64,000 nt of DNA. It comes from Halarchaeum nitratireducens. Its GTDB lineage: Archaea > Halobacteriota > Halobacteria > Halobacteriales > Halobacteriaceae. The notes beneath the pieces are model-generated. The model was given only the letters and a program-made list of their open reading frames with translations, was not told where the DNA came from and did not search any database. Below, piece after piece: positions 26,838-35,674 of this stretch. Where the stretch lies: contig NZ_BMOQ01000006.1 of the NCBI RefSeq assembly GCF_014647155.1, positions 264,301 to 328,300 of the forward strand. Reading direction: 5' to 3'. Each line of letters begins with the position of its first letter. Positions within the stretch are counted from its first letter, which is position 1. The translations under genes were made by a program, and so were the position numbers.

Positions 26838-26890
26838 GATGGATTGACTGACGGGTAGGCTTATTATACCTCGTTGCATATGATCGGACA

Positions 26891-27583
26891 GTGTCCGAGA
26901 AATCGAAACAAGGAATAAACGTTTGCATCAGTCTGCATCCTGATAGCGATGAGCGTGTCTTCCGGTTGGAAGCAGCGGACGACATCGCCCGGATTCTCGT
27001 TGACGCACACGACTCGGAATTCACGATTCGCGACCTCGTCAACGAGACGGGGTACAGCCGATCCACGGTTTGGCGTGCCGTCGACTTCTTAGCGAACATT
27101 GGCATCGCACACGTTCGTGAGACACCACAGCGAAACTACGTCAAAATCGATCCCGAACACCTCCAGAAGGACGACCCAATCCTCGCGATTGCGCAGTCTG
27201 AGTACCGCGAGCCGATCCGAGCGTTCATTCGACGCGTTCGGTCCACACTTGCGGATGAACCTGCCGTCGACGATCTCCTCGGAATTCTCGTCTTCGGGAG
27301 CGTCGCACGCGGTGAGGCTGACCGGAAGAGTGACATCGACATCTTCGTTATCATTGATGGCGACCGCACCACTGCTCGACGCCGTATCTCCCAAGTTGCG
27401 GCTAATCTCGAGGAGCAACCATTTGACGGGGACCGATATACGTTCGAACCGTTCGTTGAAACGCCCGAGAGCGCCACACGTGCCGGTGAAAAGCTCTATG
27501 AGATATTCCGTGGCGGAATCACGGTGTACGGCACGGAGCGGTTCCACGAGGTCCGAAAGAAGGTGATGGCGAGTGAGCGGTAG
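26891..27583 (+). CDS. HTH plus MNT-type nucleotidyltransferase protein
   Basis: A 230-residue protein with an N-terminal winged helix (FTIRDLVNETGYSRSTVWRAVDFLANIGI) and a minimal nucleotidyltransferase domain with FGSVARGEADRKSDIDIFVI, the GS...DxD metal site. The GTG at 26891 lies about 28 nt after TTATTATA, so it is probably a leaderless start. It overlaps the HEPN gene downstream. In MNT-HEPN pairs the MNT protein is typically the antitoxin, in some cases modifying the HEPN partner; here the fused DNA-binding domain suggests autoregulation as well. Confidence 0.85.
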   Translation: MSEKSKQGINVCISLHPDSDERVFRLEAADDIARILVDAHDSEFTIRDLVNETGYSRSTVWRAVDFLANIGIAHVRETPQRNYVKIDPEHLQKDDPILAIAQSEYREPIRAFIRRVRSTLADEPAVDDLLGILVFGSVARGEADRKSDIDIFVIIDGDRTTARRRISQVAANLEEQPFDGDRYTFEPFVETPESATRAGEKLYEIFRGGITVYGTERFHEVRKKVMASER

Positions 27584-28058
27584 TCGAATCGAGTCACTCG
27601 TCGATGAAGTGCAGGCCGCGTTCGATCGACGACCGGAGGACGTTGAGGCTGGTCTTGAGACGAATGAAGCGGACGTCCTTCAGCTGCGGAAATCGTGTCG
27701 CCTTCTTCGCGGTGCGGACCTCCTTCTCGAGGAAGGATTCTACACGCTCGTAATCGAGGCATCGTTCGTCGCGATAGAGCGTGTGATCGAGTTTCGATTG
27801 CTCGAGAGTGGAGTCGAGCCACGAGACCTCCCCGGCACGCATCCTGGTGCCTACACCGAAGCAGCCCAGCGTGGCATCCTCTCAGAATACAGCGCGATGG
27901 ACATCCAAGAGCTGTGGCGCGATCACCGCGCGAAAACCTACTATCAGGACGGTCTTGCAGCCCGTCAACGAGCTGAAATCCTCTATGAGCTTGCGACCGA
28001 GACACACGAGTTCATCGTGAATCAGTCGTCCAAACGTCACGAGTGTCTCTGCACGTAG
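27573..28058 (+). CDS. HEPN-domain protein, probable toxin partner of the MNT protein
   Basis: A 161-residue all-helical protein, overlapping the MNT gene by 11 nt with a GTG start. The LLRGADLLLEEGFYTLVIEA segment and the WRDHRAKTYYQDG motif (Arg followed by a Tyr-Tyr end) match HEPN domains found beside nucleotidyltransferases. HEPN toxins are RNases in several characterised pairs. The strict R-x4-6-H form is replaced here by an R...YY variant, so nuclease activity is uncertain. Confidence 0.78.
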   Translation: MSGSRIESLVDEVQAAFDRRPEDVEAGLETNEADVLQLRKSCRLLRGADLLLEEGFYTLVIEASFVAIERVIEFRLLESGVEPRDLPGTHPGAYTEAAQRGILSEYSAMDIQELWRDHRAKTYYQDGLAARQRAEILYELATETHEFIVNQSSKRHECLCT

Positions 28059-28082
28059 TCCTACAACTCGTGTTACATCTCC

Positions 28083-29342
28083 TCAGAGGTGCTCCTCGAA
28101 GATGTCTGCCAACTCCTCTTGGACGAGTTCTCGCATTGCGTCGGCGCGGGCTTGGCGACGCGTCTGCTCGTCGAGGTAGTTGCGTTCCGACACCGACGCG
28201 TCCCGCGACCCCTGTGAGGCGGCGACGGCGGCGGTCCCCGCTTCGATGGTCGGGCGCTGTTGACGGTAGAGGCGGTACCACGTCCGCCGTCCCATCTTCG
28301 GGAGGGGACGCTCGCCGTCGATCGTGACGTCGGCGCGCTCGCCGAGGTCACGGAGCCAGCGCCGTGCTGTCTGCGTGGAGATCGGCTGCTCGATCGACTG
28401 ACCGGGGAGGAGGTAGCCGGTCCACTCCCCATCTTCGGCGAGCACGTCGATGCGTTCGGTGATGGCGTCGACACCGACGAGGATCTCGACCGTATTGCGC
28501 GTGCGGCGGGCGTTCTTGCGTTGGCCGGCCTCGAAGGCGATGTAGGGGACGTCGCCCTCACCGGGGTCGAGTTCGAGTTGGTCGACGTGCAACTCGCAGG
28601 CTTCGATGGGTCGGAGACCCCAGCCGGCGAGCGCCAGCAGCAGGAAGCGCTCCTCGTCGGTCGCGACGTCGAGGAGCGCGACAAGGTCGTTCCGAGAGAG
28701 GGCGGGATGGTCGTAGACGGGGTCTTCGTCCCAGCCGAAGCGATTCAGCAGACTCTCGGCGGGGTTGTAGAGGCCGCGTCCCATCTCGACGAGGAACGTG
28801 TACCAGTTTTTGACGGCGGAGACGTACTTCTTCTTCGAGGCGAGCGTCCCGAGCTCGTCGTCGAGGACGCGGAAGGTGTCCCGGACGCGGGCGATCTCGT
28901 CCGGCTTCTCGGTCTCGTCGAGGAGCGGCGAGAGCAGGTCACTCGTGTCGTTCACTTCCCGGTAGGTCGTGACGTACGTCTTCAGTCGGGAGCGACGCGG
29001 CCCCACCGTCGTCGGGGCGCGCCCGCGGTCGCGCTCAAGCTCCTCAAGGTAGTCCTCCAGGCCGTGCACCGTGGGCTCGTGGTCGATTCCCCACTCGTCG
29101 TTCTTCTCGGGGTTCGGCGGGAGTCCGACTTCGTCGTAGAACTCGCCCGGCGAGAGGTCGTAGTCGCGTCGCAGGCGTTCGACGAACCCCGAATAGTTGC
29201 CCTTCAGCCACGCGTAGGTCGGCGTCCCCCGGTCGGGGTCGATATCGACGTCCGGGTCGGCGCGGAGCGCGGGCGCGATCTCCGCCTCGTAGAACTGGGC
29301 GAAGTCGTCGAGGTCGTCGAAGCGGGCGTACGTCGCTTCCAT
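28083..29342 (-). CDS. Tyrosine recombinase/integrase family protein
   Basis: A 419-residue protein with an N-terminal core-binding region and a C-terminal catalytic domain. GWGLRPIEACELHVDQ carries the first catalytic Arg, MGRRTWYRLYRQQ the second Arg region, and SQGSRDASVSERNYLDE the probable nucleophile Tyr. The His-x-x-Arg box is replaced by Gly-Arg-Arg, as in some archaeal members. It is preceded on the same strand, 2 nt away, by a small AbrB-like gene. It could mobilise the neighbouring island; attachment sites were not found. Confidence 0.78.
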   Translation of the reverse strand: MEATYARFDDLDDFAQFYEAEIAPALRADPDVDIDPDRGTPTYAWLKGNYSGFVERLRRDYDLSPGEFYDEVGLPPNPEKNDEWGIDHEPTVHGLEDYLEELERDRGRAPTTVGPRRSRLKTYVTTYREVNDTSDLLSPLLDETEKPDEIARVRDTFRVLDDELGTLASKKKYVSAVKNWYTFLVEMGRGLYNPAESLLNRFGWDEDPVYDHPALSRNDLVALLDVATDEERFLLLALAGWGLRPIEACELHVDQLELDPGEGDVPYIAFEAGQRKNARRTRNTVEILVGVDAITERIDVLAEDGEWTGYLLPGQSIEQPISTQTARRWLRDLGERADVTIDGERPLPKMGRRTWYRLYRQQRPTIEAGTAAVAASQGSRDASVSERNYLDEQTRRQARADAMRELVQEELADIFEEHL

Positions 29343-29344
29343 GG

Positions 29345-29488
29345 CTATTCCGGCCGGGAGGGGTCGCTCGCAGCATCCGGTCGGTAGACGTCGGCAGCGG
29401 CGTCGATGTCGAGTTCGCGGCAGGTACGGGTGGGAATGCTCGCTCGCTTCCCCGAAACCGTGCGTTCCGAACCGCCGCTCTCACTCAC
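29345..29488 (-). CDS. Small AbrB/SpoVT-like protein upstream of the integrase
   Basis: A 47-residue protein starting with GTG at 29488 and reading SERTVSGKRASIPTRTCREL, which resembles the swapped-hairpin AbrB pattern (VSxxGxxxIPxxxRxxLGI). Its stop is 2 nt before the integrase ATG, so the two are probably coupled. A CTTATGC element at 29512-29518 sits 24-30 nt upstream. An ATG at 29515 would extend it by nine residues. A DNA-binding, antitoxin-like or regulator role is inferred from one short motif. Confidence 0.45.
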   Translation of the reverse strand: MSESGGSERTVSGKRASIPTRTCRELDIDAAADVYRPDAASDPSRPE

Positions 29489-29653
29489 GCTCGCGACGAG
29501 GAGCGCGACGCGCATAAGCCTAGTGTGTGACCACACGACTAGCGCCGCCGTCGAGGTGATGGCGCGCCGTACGACGGTTCTGTCCCCGGACTGGTGGCGG
29601 GAGTCAGTGCCGCGGCGCCACGAGCCAGCCGACTGCCCGACGTGGGTCGTGGT

Positions 29654-30613
29654 TCAGTTAGCGACGCTCGTCTCCTCCAGTTCCTGTACGTACTCACGCA
29701 AGCGCTCGTCGTCGAGAACGTCGAGGAGGAGCTCGTCGTCCAGACGCTCCGCCCACCGCCGTTTAGCGCGCTCCTCCCGTCGTTGGGCTTCCTCGCGATC
29801 CATGTACGACGACTTCATCCGTTCGACGTCCTGCTCCTGGATCTCCCTGAGGTGTTCCGGGTCGATGTCGTGGTCTTCGGGCACACGGTGGGTTCGGAAC
29901 CGTTCGTTCCACGCCTCCTCATCGTCCCACTCGTGATCCACGGTCGACCGGGGCCAGTTCCAAGACCGGTAGGCCGCGACCTTCTCCCAGTACCCCTGAT
30001 CGCGGCGAACGTCGACGACGACAGCCATTCCGACTTCCATCCCGTTCCCCGCCGCAGTGAGCGCCTGCGTCCCTCGACCCACTTGTGCGCCGGCAACGTA
30101 CAGCCCGTCGACAGGTGCCCGTCCCTCCTCGTCAACGTAGTCCAGTGATACGTGTTCGTGCACGTCCCCGTCTCCGTGCTGGTGGGACTCGAACATCTCG
30201 TCCTCGTCGTCCAGTCCCTCGAGGTAGTCGCGGTCGTACGTCGTCGCCGCGACGACGCGGTCCGTATCGACGGTCCGACCCTCCTGTGTCTCGACGCGGA
30301 ACCCACCCGTTTCGCGCTCGTCGACCGAGAGAACCATATCCGAGACGACGGCGCCGCCCGCTTCCTCGACGTGTTCATGTATCAACTCGTAGAACGTCTG
30401 GATGTCGACGCCCCACGGGAACCCGAGGTAGTTCTCTAGGTATGCACACTGGCTGAGTGCCGACCTCCCGCGGTCGAACACGACGGTATCGAGGCCGTAC
30501 TGGGCGGTGTATAGGGCAGCGGCGGATCCCGCCGGACCGCCACCGACGACGACGACGTCGACGTTGTCGTTACTCATACTCGTTTCACCCTCCTCATTAT
30601 TCTCTCCTGCCAT
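29654..30613 (-). CDS. FAD-dependent oxidoreductase of the thioredoxin-reductase fold, iron-box regulated
   Basis: A 319-residue flavoprotein with the FAD motif VVVVGGGPAGSAAALYTAQYG, a second dinucleotide-binding block around VDGLYVAGAQVGRGTQALTAAGNG, and a highly charged C-terminal helix rich in Glu and Arg. No CxxC pair is present, so it is not a thioredoxin reductase. The promoter carries an 18-bp palindrome like that of the adjacent substrate-binding-protein operon, suggesting expression under iron limitation. A ferric-siderophore reductase or flavin-dependent iron-release role is plausible but inferred. The ATG at 30613 is favoured by the TATA box at 30634-30641. Confidence 0.8.
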   Translation of the reverse strand: MAGENNEEGETSMSNDNVDVVVVGGGPAGSAAALYTAQYGLDTVVFDRGRSALSQCAYLENYLGFPWGVDIQTFYELIHEHVEEAGGAVVSDMVLSVDERETGGFRVETQEGRTVDTDRVVAATTYDRDYLEGLDDEDEMFESHQHGDGDVHEHVSLDYVDEEGRAPVDGLYVAGAQVGRGTQALTAAGNGMEVGMAVVVDVRRDQGYWEKVAAYRSWNWPRSTVDHEWDDEEAWNERFRTHRVPEDHDIDPEHLREIQEQDVERMKSSYMDREEAQRREERAKRRWAERLDDELLLDVLDDERLREYVQELEETSVAN

Positions 30614-30615
30614 AC

Positions 30616-30641
30616 TTTTAGGCTAGCCTAAAAAATAATAA
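30616..30641 (-). promoter_or_regulatory. Iron-type palindrome and TATA box of the FAD oxidoreductase
   Basis: TTTTAGGCTAGCCTAAAA at 30616-30633 is a perfect 18-bp palindrome placed between a TTATTATT TATA box (30634-30641) and the ATG at 30613. It resembles DtxR/SirR/Idr-type operators that repress iron-uptake genes in haloarchaea. Its position would block initiation. Confidence 0.75.
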
Positions 30642-30819
30642 GCGTATCGGTTCAGGTGACCAAATCACGTGAGTGTCGCGTTAGGCGGCGGGGCGCCCGA
30701 ACGTCCTCTTCTCGAATCGGAATCTCGAACACGAGACGCACGAAGCGCGATACCGTCCGGGTCTATCACCCGTCGAAACCCGTCTCCGCGACACGGGCTC
30801 CGGCGACGGCACGCGACGA

Positions 30820-31998
30820 TTACCGCTCCGTGATCACGCTCGCGAGTCTATCGCGGTCGAATATTTGCTCATCCGCAAACCGGTCCGGATAGTAGAGGCC
30901 GGCGTACCGTTCGAGCATGAACAGATTGTGGAGCGGGCCGCAGAAGATCGGCCCGCCACGGAAGATCTGATCGTTCTGCACCGCGGATAGCTGGCCGCCG
31001 ACCTCGTGCTCGCGGATGTGTGATACGATCGACTCCTCGAACGCCTCACGGGTTCGCGCTTTGCCGCGATACCGAAGCAGGAGCGAGTCAGGATCGATTT
31101 CGAGAAGCGTCTCGTAGTCAATACTACCGCTATCGCTGGTCGAGAATCCGCTGACGTCGGTGTCAGCGAACGCATCGGCGATGCCCAGCGTGTGGAAGTG
31201 TTCCTTGTTCGCGCCCTCCCCCGAGAGGCGGTACGGGTAGAACTCCTCGGGGTCGTCTGGGGCATAGAGGAGCAGTGCGTCGGGCCGCTGGTCCGCCGCC
31301 GGGAGTTCCGCTTCGATAGTCGCGACCGTCTCCTCGTGTATCGATCGGATGGCCTCGAACCGCTCGCGCTCCCGGACCACCGCCGCGACCTTCTCGAACG
31401 CCTCGTACAGCGTGTAGTATCGGTAGTCGTGCCACGGGTCGGTCCGTCGGAAGATGACGTTCCCGAGGAAGGGCGCAACTCCCTCCGCGATCTCCTCGAC
31501 GTCTGCGTTCGACCAGCTGTCGAGAATCCGCGTCAGCCAGTGTGGGTCCATGAGGTGAAAGTCCGCGTCCATCTCGTAGAAGACCTCCTTCGAAACACCG
31601 CCGTTCTTGCTTGCGAGCTGAGTCAGGCTGCTCGAATCGATCGACACGCCGTCGAGTTCGTCGTAGTGGGTCGTTAGGTACTGGCGGCGGGTTCGGATGG
31701 ACTCGACCGCATCGCCGTGACCCAGCGCGACCAGCATGTCGATGTACGTGGGATCACACCCCGCGATCGTCTCGGGGACGCGATCGAACGCGACGGTACC
31801 GGTCGGTTCCATGGTGACCGCGTACGCCCCGTCCGATGTGGCGTTCGTCGCGGGCTCAGTCGCCGTGCGCCTCGGATCCGACCCGTGGTCCACACAGCCG
31901 GCCAGAAGCGACCCAGCGACGACTGCACTTCCGTACTTCATGTACTCTCGTCGAGTCGATGCTTCTGCCGCACTCGCGTTGGTGTTCTCGTTGCTCAT
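30820..31998 (-). CDS. Tat-lipoprotein ABC substrate-binding protein, copy 8 (last of the operon)
   Basis: A 392-residue FepB/FhuD-like binding protein, the last and most diverged of eight. It has a Tat motif TRREY at residues 15-19 and lipobox LLAGC with Cys35, so it is exported folded and lipid-anchored. Shared blocks are VALGHGDAV, WSNADVEEIAEGVAPFLGN and YYTLYEAFEKVAAVV. The C-terminal NLFQLEMTAKQLYP block of the others is changed to NLFMLERYAGLYYPDRF. The ATG is 1 nt after the upstream stop. The divergence suggests a different ligand or relaxed constraint. Confidence 0.85.
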   Translation of the reverse strand: MSNENTNASAAEASTRREYMKYGSAVVAGSLLAGCVDHGSDPRRTATEPATNATSDGAYAVTMEPTGTVAFDRVPETIAGCDPTYIDMLVALGHGDAVESIRTRRQYLTTHYDELDGVSIDSSSLTQLASKNGGVSKEVFYEMDADFHLMDPHWLTRILDSWSNADVEEIAEGVAPFLGNVIFRRTDPWHDYRYYTLYEAFEKVAAVVRERERFEAIRSIHEETVATIEAELPAADQRPDALLLYAPDDPEEFYPYRLSGEGANKEHFHTLGIADAFADTDVSGFSTSDSGSIDYETLLEIDPDSLLLRYRGKARTREAFEESIVSHIREHEVGGQLSAVQNDQIFRGGPIFCGPLHNLFMLERYAGLYYPDRFADEQIFDRDRLASVITER

Positions 31999-31999
31999 T

Positions 32000-33247
32000 T
32001 TAGATTTCCCCGCTAACGATGTCGACGACGGCTTGTCGGTCGAACAGCTGTTCACTCTCCGAAATCTCGGGATACAGCTTACCGGAGCCGTATCCCGGCC
32101 ACTCTCCGAACTGATCGGGGTAGAGCTGCTTGGCCGTCATCTCCAGATTGAAGAGGCTCATGATCGGACCCTGCATCCCGTACCCGGACGGGTAGTAGCG
32201 CTCGTCTCGAAGCGCCGGAATGTCGTCCGCGAGTGGGTTGTCGAGGACCGCTTCGCGACCCTGAATGAACGTCTCGCCGAGGGCGACCCCCCAATACCGA
32301 AGCATCACGTCCGGTTGTGCCTCGACGAGCGCCTCGAAGTCGTAGGATCCGTCGGCCTCCGGACCGCCCTCGATCGTCTCGAACGCGTTCTTGATACCCA
32401 TCGGACGAACATGCGCCCAGATGTAGCCGTCCTGCGTGAAGTCGTACGGCCAGAATGTGCCACCGCTGTAGGCGACGATAGCGACTGACGGCCGTTCGGA
32501 TTCCGGCGGGAGGTTCGCCTGAATCCGAGCGACGAGGTCATCACGGATCGATTTGAACGCCTGGTAGCGTTCCTCTTCCCGGAGAACGGCGGCGATCTTT
32601 TCGATGTACTCCCAGAGCGTGTAGTACTCGTAGCCATCGCGGTAGGCGTCGGGCGGATCGGCGTTTGTTCGGCTGTAGTAGTTCCCGAACCACGGCCCGA
32701 CGTCCTCCGCAATCGCATCGATGTCCTCCTCGCTCCACCCGAACGATGAACTTCGCAGGAGCGCGGGATCGAGGAAGTGAACGTCGCTATCGAGCTCGTA
32801 GAACGCTTCCATATCCAACGCCCCCGGGTCGTCAGCCGACGTGACTCGGCCGAGGTCTTCCCACTCGAAGGTGACCGATTCGAGGCGGTCGTAGTAGTAG
32901 GAGACCGTGTTGCCGAACAGCTGTTTGTCGTATCCGATGGCGTTGATCGACTCACCGTGGCCGAGCGCGACGGCAGTACCCGCCGACAGCGGGTAGTACG
33001 TCAGGAAATCGGATGGAACGCTGTCGAACTCCACGTCCCCGACCGGCGATAGCGTAACCGCGTAGGACCCGGTTGCCGTCGTGGCGGTGTCGGTACTCGC
33101 GTCGCTCGTCGCGGCTGTGTTAGTCGGTTCGTTACTCGTTGTACCGACACACCCGGCGAGCAGTCCCCCACCGACGATCGCGCCGCCGCCCTTGAGGACG
33201 TCTCTGCGCGTCGACACCTCCTCCGTCGTCGTATCACGTGAGGTCAT
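32000..33247 (-). CDS. Tat-lipoprotein ABC substrate-binding protein, copy 7
   Basis: A 415-residue binding protein with TRRDV at residues 13-17 and lipobox LLAGC (Cys33). The block SSSFGWSEEDIDAIAEDVGP followed by WFGNYYSR groups it with copy 5. The C-terminal NLEMTAKQLYPDQFGEWPGY and EQLFDRQAVVDIVSGEI are as in the family. Its ATG overlaps the TGA of copy 6 as ATGA, the only overlap in the array. It probably delivers a chelated iron species to a permease encoded elsewhere. Confidence 0.87.
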   Translation of the reverse strand: MTSRDTTTEEVSTRRDVLKGGGAIVGGGLLAGCVGTTSNEPTNTAATSDASTDTATTATGSYAVTLSPVGDVEFDSVPSDFLTYYPLSAGTAVALGHGESINAIGYDKQLFGNTVSYYYDRLESVTFEWEDLGRVTSADDPGALDMEAFYELDSDVHFLDPALLRSSSFGWSEEDIDAIAEDVGPWFGNYYSRTNADPPDAYRDGYEYYTLWEYIEKIAAVLREEERYQAFKSIRDDLVARIQANLPPESERPSVAIVAYSGGTFWPYDFTQDGYIWAHVRPMGIKNAFETIEGGPEADGSYDFEALVEAQPDVMLRYWGVALGETFIQGREAVLDNPLADDIPALRDERYYPSGYGMQGPIMSLFNLEMTAKQLYPDQFGEWPGYGSGKLYPEISESEQLFDRQAVVDIVSGEI

Positions 33248-34452
33248 GCTTCGAACTCCCCGTTGATGATGTCCGCGACGCGTCGTCGATCGAAGAGCTG
33301 CTCGTCCGCCGGGAACTCGGGGTACGGACCGCCAGTATAGTCGGGCCACGCGCCGAACCGGTCGGGGTAGAGCTCCTTGGCGACCATCTCCAGCTGGAAG
33401 AAGTTCATAATCGGGCCGCCGTACCGGGCGCTAAGGGGATAGACGCGGTTGTTCTTCACCGCGGAAATCTCGCTGGCGACCGGGTCGTCGCGGAGGTTCT
33501 GCTTCTGCGCCCGCCAATCGTTCGCCCGAGCGAACGCGTTCTCGATGAGGATGACCTCCGGGTCGGCCTCGACGAGCGCCTCCAAGCCGATCGTATCGCT
33601 CTCCGGGATGTCCGCGAGCACGTCGTCGACGCCGAACGGACGCGTGTGCGAACGGATGAACCCGGGACCGTCCATGTGGAAGACCCAGATCGAGTCCAGG
33701 TCCGGAGACATCATCACACGGGCTGTTCGCGGACGCTCGTCGTTCGACGGAACGTTCGCCGCGATCGTCGCGTCGAGGTCGGCTTTGACTTCCGAGAGCG
33801 CGTCGTACCGCGCCCGCTCCTGAAACACCTCCGCGACCTGCTCGAATATCTCCCAGAGCGTGTAGTACTGGTACTGGTCCGCCCAGTCCGCCGGCGGTTC
33901 GCTGTGGTTCCGACTCAGCGCGTTTCCGAACCACGGCGCGACCCCCGTTCGGACTTCCTCGACGTCCGCGGTATCCCACGCGTCCATCGTTGAGACGTAC
34001 GCCGGATCGGCCAGGTGAACGTCGCTGTCGAGCTCGTAGACGATCTCTTTGTCCGGATTCCACGAGTTGTAGAGGTCCGCCCAATCGACAGACACCCCGT
34101 CGAGACGTTCGAGGATCTTGTCGTAGTTGCCCTCGAAGTTGGCGGGACTGTACATCGCGTTGAGCGCGTCGCCGTGACCGAGTGCGACGACCATATCGGT
34201 GTGATGGACGAGGATCGTGAACACGCTCTCCGGCGGCTGGTCGAACTCGACGGTGCCTGCCGGCGCCAGCGTCACCGAGTATGGTTCGTCCTCCTGCGTC
34301 GTCGTGGTCGTCGAATCAGGCGCTGGGGTCGTCGTCGACTCGCCGGCGCTGCCGGTACACCCGGCGAGCAAGCCGCCACCCGCGACCGCGCCGCCGTACG
34401 TCAGGTAGTCACGCCGCGTTGGTGCCTCGTATCGAGTGGTGTCGTGGTTCAT
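33244..34452 (-). CDS. Tat-lipoprotein ABC substrate-binding protein, copy 6
   Basis: A 402-residue binding protein with TRRDY at residues 12-16 and Cys32 in LLAGC. It shares FTILVHHTDMVVALGHGDAL, YNSWNPDKE and VAPWFGNALSR with copy 1 at the head of the operon, its closest relative by eye. The C-terminus has MNFFQLEMVAKELYPDRFGA and EQLFDRRRVADIINGEF. Two nucleotides separate it from the upstream gene. A ferric-siderophore ligand is presumed from fold family and regulation. Confidence 0.87.
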   Translation of the reverse strand: MNHDTTRYEAPTRRDYLTYGGAVAGGGLLAGCTGSAGESTTTPAPDSTTTTTQEDEPYSVTLAPAGTVEFDQPPESVFTILVHHTDMVVALGHGDALNAMYSPANFEGNYDKILERLDGVSVDWADLYNSWNPDKEIVYELDSDVHLADPAYVSTMDAWDTADVEEVRTGVAPWFGNALSRNHSEPPADWADQYQYYTLWEIFEQVAEVFQERARYDALSEVKADLDATIAANVPSNDERPRTARVMMSPDLDSIWVFHMDGPGFIRSHTRPFGVDDVLADIPESDTIGLEALVEADPEVILIENAFARANDWRAQKQNLRDDPVASEISAVKNNRVYPLSARYGGPIMNFFQLEMVAKELYPDRFGAWPDYTGGPYPEFPADEQLFDRRRVADIINGEFEA

Positions 34453-34454
34453 TG

Positions 34455-35672
34455 TTAGATGTCTCCGTTGATGATGTCCGCCACGCGCTGGCGGTCGAAC
34501 AACTGCTCCCCCTCGGGAATGTCCGGGTACGGCTCACCGTCGACGTAGCCCGGCCACTCGCCGAACGCGTCGGGAAAGAGCTGTTTCGCCGTCATCTCCA
34601 GCTGAAAGAGGTTCATGATCGGCCCCTGCCCGCCGACTCCAGAGGCGTAGACGCGGTCGTTTCGAACGGCGGTCAACTCTTGACCAACGGGGTGGGATTC
34701 CAGTGCTGCCTGCATCTTTGCCATGTTGGTGTCAGGGGTGATTCCCCAGAACTGGAGGATCACATCAGGGTCGAGATCCAGCATCCCTTCGAAATCGAGC
34801 CAACCGGAGTTCTCCTCGAGGCCACCCGCCTCGGCGAACACGTCTGTGGCCCCGAACGGTCGGGTGAACGAACGCGCGTACCCGGGATCGTTGAGGAAGT
34901 ACACGCGGAACTCCTCCTCGTTGTGCATGGTGAGCGCGACGCTCGGTCGCTCCCCCGGTAGCTTCGAGGCGATCTCACTCATCAAATCGGCGTGGACCGC
35001 CGCGAGCGCGTCGTAGCGCGCCCCCTCTCGAAGCACCTGCGCGACCTTCTCGACGATCTCCCAGAGCTCGTAGTACTCGTACGACCCCGCGTAGGCGTCC
35101 GGCGGGGAGCCGTTGAGCCTGCTGTAGTAATTTCCGAACCACGGACCGACGTTTTCGATGATCTCGTCCACGTCCGCCTGACTCCACCCGAACGACGAAC
35201 TCTGAGCCCACGTCGGATCCATGAAATGGACGTCCGAGTCGAGTTCGTAGAGGATCTCCTTGTCGAGGCCGTCGTTGTAGATCTGCGGGAGCGACTCCCA
35301 GTCGGGCGAGACGACGTCGAGGGAGTCGAGGTAGAAGTCGAGGATGTCGCCGTACCACGAGAAGCCGAGGGAGTTGACGGCGTCGCCGTGGCCGAGCGCG
35401 ACCGCGGCGTCCGCGTACAGTTGACTGTACACCATGGCGCTCTCCGGAACGCTTTCGAAAGAGACCTCGCCCACCGGCGACATCGTTACCGAGTACGATT
35501 CACCGTCGGGCGTCTCTGTTTGCCCCCGCGTCAATTCTCCGTTCGACGGTGCGTCATTTTGACGCCCGAAACAGCCCGCGAGGAGTCCGCCACCGACTAC
35601 CGCCCCGCCGTACGTCACGTACTCCCTACGTGTCGGTGCCTCCGTCGTACCCGTCTCGTCGTTGTTACTCAT
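34455..35672 (-). CDS. Tat-lipoprotein ABC substrate-binding protein, copy 5
   Basis: A 405-residue binding protein with TRREY at residues 14-18 and lipobox Cys34. Shared blocks are ALGHGDAVNSLGFSWYGD, SSSFGWSQADVDEIIENVGP, WFGNYYSRLN, and the C-terminal MNLFQLEMTAKQLFPDAFGE. It is closest to copy 7 in the middle domain. It starts 2 nt after the copy 4 stop, so it is read by termination-reinitiation on the long mRNA. Confidence 0.87.
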   Translation of the reverse strand: MSNNDETGTTEAPTRREYVTYGGAVVGGGLLAGCFGRQNDAPSNGELTRGQTETPDGESYSVTMSPVGEVSFESVPESAMVYSQLYADAAVALGHGDAVNSLGFSWYGDILDFYLDSLDVVSPDWESLPQIYNDGLDKEILYELDSDVHFMDPTWAQSSSFGWSQADVDEIIENVGPWFGNYYSRLNGSPPDAYAGSYEYYELWEIVEKVAQVLREGARYDALAAVHADLMSEIASKLPGERPSVALTMHNEEEFRVYFLNDPGYARSFTRPFGATDVFAEAGGLEENSGWLDFEGMLDLDPDVILQFWGITPDTNMAKMQAALESHPVGQELTAVRNDRVYASGVGGQGPIMNLFQLEMTAKQLFPDAFGEWPGYVDGEPYPDIPEGEQLFDRQRVADIINGDI

Positions 35673-35674
35673 GT

